The position numbers were made by a program, and so were the translations under genes. The notes beneath the pieces are model-generated. The model was not told the DNA's origin and did not search any database. It worked only from the letters and a program-made list of their open reading frames with translations. Shown here piece by piece: positions 5,869 through 8,244 of a DNA stretch of 8,244 bases. The stretch comes from UBA7396 sp036172015 (GTDB lineage Bacteria; Patescibacteriota; Gracilibacteria; BD1-5; UBA6164), in NCBI GenBank assembly GCA_036172015.1, contig JAVHSE010000068.1:1-8244 (forward strand). The letters are read 5' to 3'. Every line of letters begins with the position of its first letter. Within the stretch, counting starts at the first letter, position 1.

Positions 5869-8169
5869 ATGAAGAGAGAAAATCAATTTATAATAAAAAT
5901 CAAACATTTATTATCTCAATATCCGAGAGAATATTATGTATTTTCTTTTTTTGGAATCTTTCTTTTTTTTATCATTTCTAAATTATTTTCCTTTACTATT
6001 ATAAATAGTGAATATTATAAAACTCTCGCACTTCGCCAGCAAACATCAAAAACATTACTGCAAGTATCAAGATGAAATATTTATTCATCAAATGAAAAAT
6101 GAAAAGTATTGGCTACTTCTGTTGATCTTGATGATCTTGCTGTTGATCCATCAATAGAAGGGGATAAAAGTAAACTTGCTGAATTTTTACGAGATATTAT
6201 TTACTCAGAAATATGTTATTTAAAATCAAATACTCAATGTAGAAAGTCTTTACAAAAATTTATTGAAACTCTCGATTTGCCAGATTTTAGGATGAATGAA
6301 ATTTATATAAAAGATAAAATTGCTGAAAAATTACAGAGTATCTTATCAAGAACCAAGGTTACGAGTGTATTAATAAAAGATAATTTAACCGTAGAGCAAA
6401 TTTTTGACCTTGAAAAATTAAAGCTGGCATGAGTCTATGTAAATGGTTCAAATTTATATGTAAATCCAGAAGAAATTATAGATCAAAATTTTATAGCAAA
6501 TAAAATTTCATCAGTCACTCAAGATAATATTGATGATATTAAATTTTTAATAAGAAAAAGAATTTTAAAATATTTACCACTTCTTTCTAAAATATCGATT
6601 GGAACTTCAGAAACTATTAAACAAAAACTCTCAGAAGAAAAACAAGCCTATTCAAGATGATTTATTGGGAAAGAAAAACTCATAGGTTCTTTTATTATTC
6701 TTTCTCCAAATTGACAAAGATATTATCCAGAAAATGATATGGCATCTACTATACTTTGATTTGTTGATAATGATGGAGAATGAAAATATGGAATTGAATG
6801 ATATTTTAATGATGTTTTAAAATGAAAAAATTCAAATACTTATGCAAAAAAAGATATTAAGTGAAGAATGATAGAACCAATGTCTTTTGAAGATCAGACC
6901 AATATTGCATGAGCAAATATTACTTTAACGATAGATAGAAATATTCAAAAAGCAGTAGAAGAAATTATTGATACTGATTTAGCAACCTATAGAGCAAATA
7001 GTATTAGTGTTATTATTATGGATCCAAAAAATGGAGCTATCATAACTATGGCAACGAATCCAAGATTTGATCCAAACACTTCATGAGATGCTTATGAACT
7101 TGAAAAAGTTACCTATATGAAATATCCAAATCCTCCGATAGATTTGCTTTGAGCAAGAGTTTTGGCTGTTGATAATATAAAAGGAACGGAATATATATAT
7201 GATGGAAAAAAAATTTATTTGCGAGAAATCAGTAGGGAAGAGTTGAATGATTGGAAATTAGAAAAGTATGTTTTTACCAATAGAAAATGATGAGGAATTT
7301 ATAAAAATGATATTATTCAAGATCTTTATGAGCCAGGAAGTATTTTTAAACCAATAGTTTTTGCAGCAGCTATTGATAGTGGAGAAATGAGTAGATATGA
7401 TATGTATCAAGATAATGGATTTGTTCAGATTGATAATTATAAAATAAAAAATGTCTCAAAACAATGTATAGGATACAATACATTTCAAAATGCTATGAAT
7501 TATTCTTGTAATGTTTGAATGATTAATATTGCAAAAAAAATTTGAGCATCTATTTTTTATAAATATATAGATAATTTTGGACTTGGGAAAAAAACATGAA
7601 TTACTCTTGAATGAGAAGTATTTTGAAGACTCGATCCTTACGAAAGATGGTCAAGAGCTCAACTTTTTACTACTTCATTTTGACAATGAATTACAGCAAC
7701 TATGTTGCAAATGGCAAGTGTATATTCTGTTATAGCAAATGGATGAGTCTATTATAAACCTCAAATAGTCAAATCAATCGAATTTCCAAATGGAAAAACT
7801 ATTGTTAATAAAGCAGAAGCAACACATAGAGTGATAAAAGAATCTACTTCAAAAACTATGATGCAAGTACTTTTGGATTCAGTTGATCATGGAGTAGCAA
7901 AAAATTGAGCCGTAAAATGATATAGTGTTGCTGGGAAAACGGGGACAGCTCAAATAGCATATAAATGAAAATATGAAAGTGGAGAAGCTTCTACTATGTG
8001 ATTTTATGCACAAATTGCACCAGTAGAAGATCCAAAATTTGTTATGATAGTAAAAGTAGAAAGACCGAGATCAAGTATATATGGTTGAGAAACTGTTGCG
8101 AGAACTGCAGCAAGAATTACTCAATATTTATTTAATTATTATGCTATCCCACCTAAAAATGTCAAATAA
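5869..8169 (+). CDS. ftsI: Class B penicillin-binding protein, FtsI/PBP2 type transpeptidase
   Basis: This 766-aa membrane-anchored peptidoglycan D,D-transpeptidase cross-links stem peptides outside the cytoplasmic membrane. A short basic cytoplasmic tail precedes one transmembrane helix (about residues 22-45). The PBP dimerisation/pedestal region follows, starting with the RGNIYSSNEKG stretch, equivalent to RGxIxDRNG. The transpeptidase domain has all three penicillin-binding motifs: SIFK with catalytic Ser491 and Lys494, SCN (Ser546-Asn548), and KTG (Lys690-Gly692). No PASTA domains are seen. At 766 aa it is well above the 588 aa of E. coli FtsI. The excess lies in the pedestal (about residues 90-260), a Lys/Ile/Asp-rich region. 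The choice between septal FtsI and elongation PBP2 rests on general similarity only. Many Gly codons are TGA. It starts 21 bases after murL, so it is probably co-transcribed, and it ends in TAA with no visible terminator. Confidence 0.9.
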
Positions 8170-8244
8170 CTATAAATATATAAAAATTCTGGTTTATTTG
8201 TAAAAAGTGTGTGGCTGAAATGAGTTAAATTTTCCCATAAAGGA
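8170..8244 (+). other. Downstream stretch to the window end, possible start of another gene
   Basis: The last 75 bases are AT-rich (TATAAATATATAAAA) and contain no clear G-C hairpin, so no terminator for ftsI is seen. One frame stays open from 8176 to the end if TGA is Gly; from a GTG at 8209 it would read VWLKGVKFSHKG. No ATG or convincing ribosome site supports it, so this is only a possible 5' end of the next gene. Confidence 0.2.

Noticed and set aside
59..8169. Chain of broken genes or pseudogenes, as standard-code translation suggests
   Set aside because: Every break is a TGA at a position that fits Gly, the frames never shift, and family motifs run straight across the breaks. Recoding explains it better than decay.
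59..8169. Code 37 (CGA and CGG as Trp in addition to UGA as Gly)
   Set aside because: CGA occurs at the conserved Arg of the MurL SLLRP motif and in charged, exposed contexts in cysS and the PBP, while Trp positions use TGG.
1..8244. CRISPR array, insertion-sequence ends or long repeats
   Set aside because: I saw no regularly spaced repeats, no terminal inverted repeats and no transposase motif in the window.
8170..8244. Riboswitch or small RNA after ftsI
   Set aside because: The 75 bases give no stable helix or conserved motif that I can recognise.

Overview
The window is AT-rich and comes from a bacterium that reads UGA as glycine (genetic code 25), so Gracilibacteria (BD1-5) or Absconditabacteria (SR1) of the candidate phyla radiation is the best guess. 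Under the standard code every gene is shattered by TGA. With TGA = Gly, six long uninterrupted genes appear, all ending in TAA or TAG. TGA falls on invariant glycines: the HIG(N/H) motif of cysteinyl-tRNA synthetase, the GGGKDS loop of MurL, and the C-x-G-x-C / GP motif of a [2Fe-2S] ferredoxin. A CGA codon at the conserved Arg of the MurL SLLRP motif argues against code 37 (CGA/CGG = Trp).

Layout. (1) 59-2023, plus strand: a large serine recombinase of a mobile element whose frame runs into and through the antisense strand of the adjacent tRNA gene. (2) 1804-1878, minus: tRNA-Phe(GAA) with encoded CCA, the probable integration target. (3) 1989-3731, plus: a two-gene unit, a small thioredoxin-like [2Fe-2S] ferredoxin and cysS. 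(4) 3734-4339, minus: a minor type IV pilin-like prepilin, ending 2 bp from the end of cysS. (5) About 100 bp with divergent promoters. (6) 4438-8169, plus: murL followed by a class B penicillin-binding protein (ftsI-type). (7) 8170-8244: downstream sequence, possibly the start of another gene.

How it works together. murL and ftsI form a cell-wall unit. MurL epimerises the terminal L-Glu of UDP-MurNAc-L-Ala-L-Glu to D-Glu, which implies an L-Glu-adding MurD elsewhere and possibly no need for glutamate racemase. The PBP is the septal or elongation transpeptidase. cysS and tRNA-Phe are translation genes. The recombinase is accessory DNA. Its heavy use of TGA for Gly shows it is adapted to UGA-Gly hosts.

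The most unusual area is 1780-2025. The recombinase C-terminus, a T10 tract, the 3' half of tRNA-Phe, the tRNA promoter, the ferredoxin promoter and the ferredoxin start all lie in one overlapping stretch.
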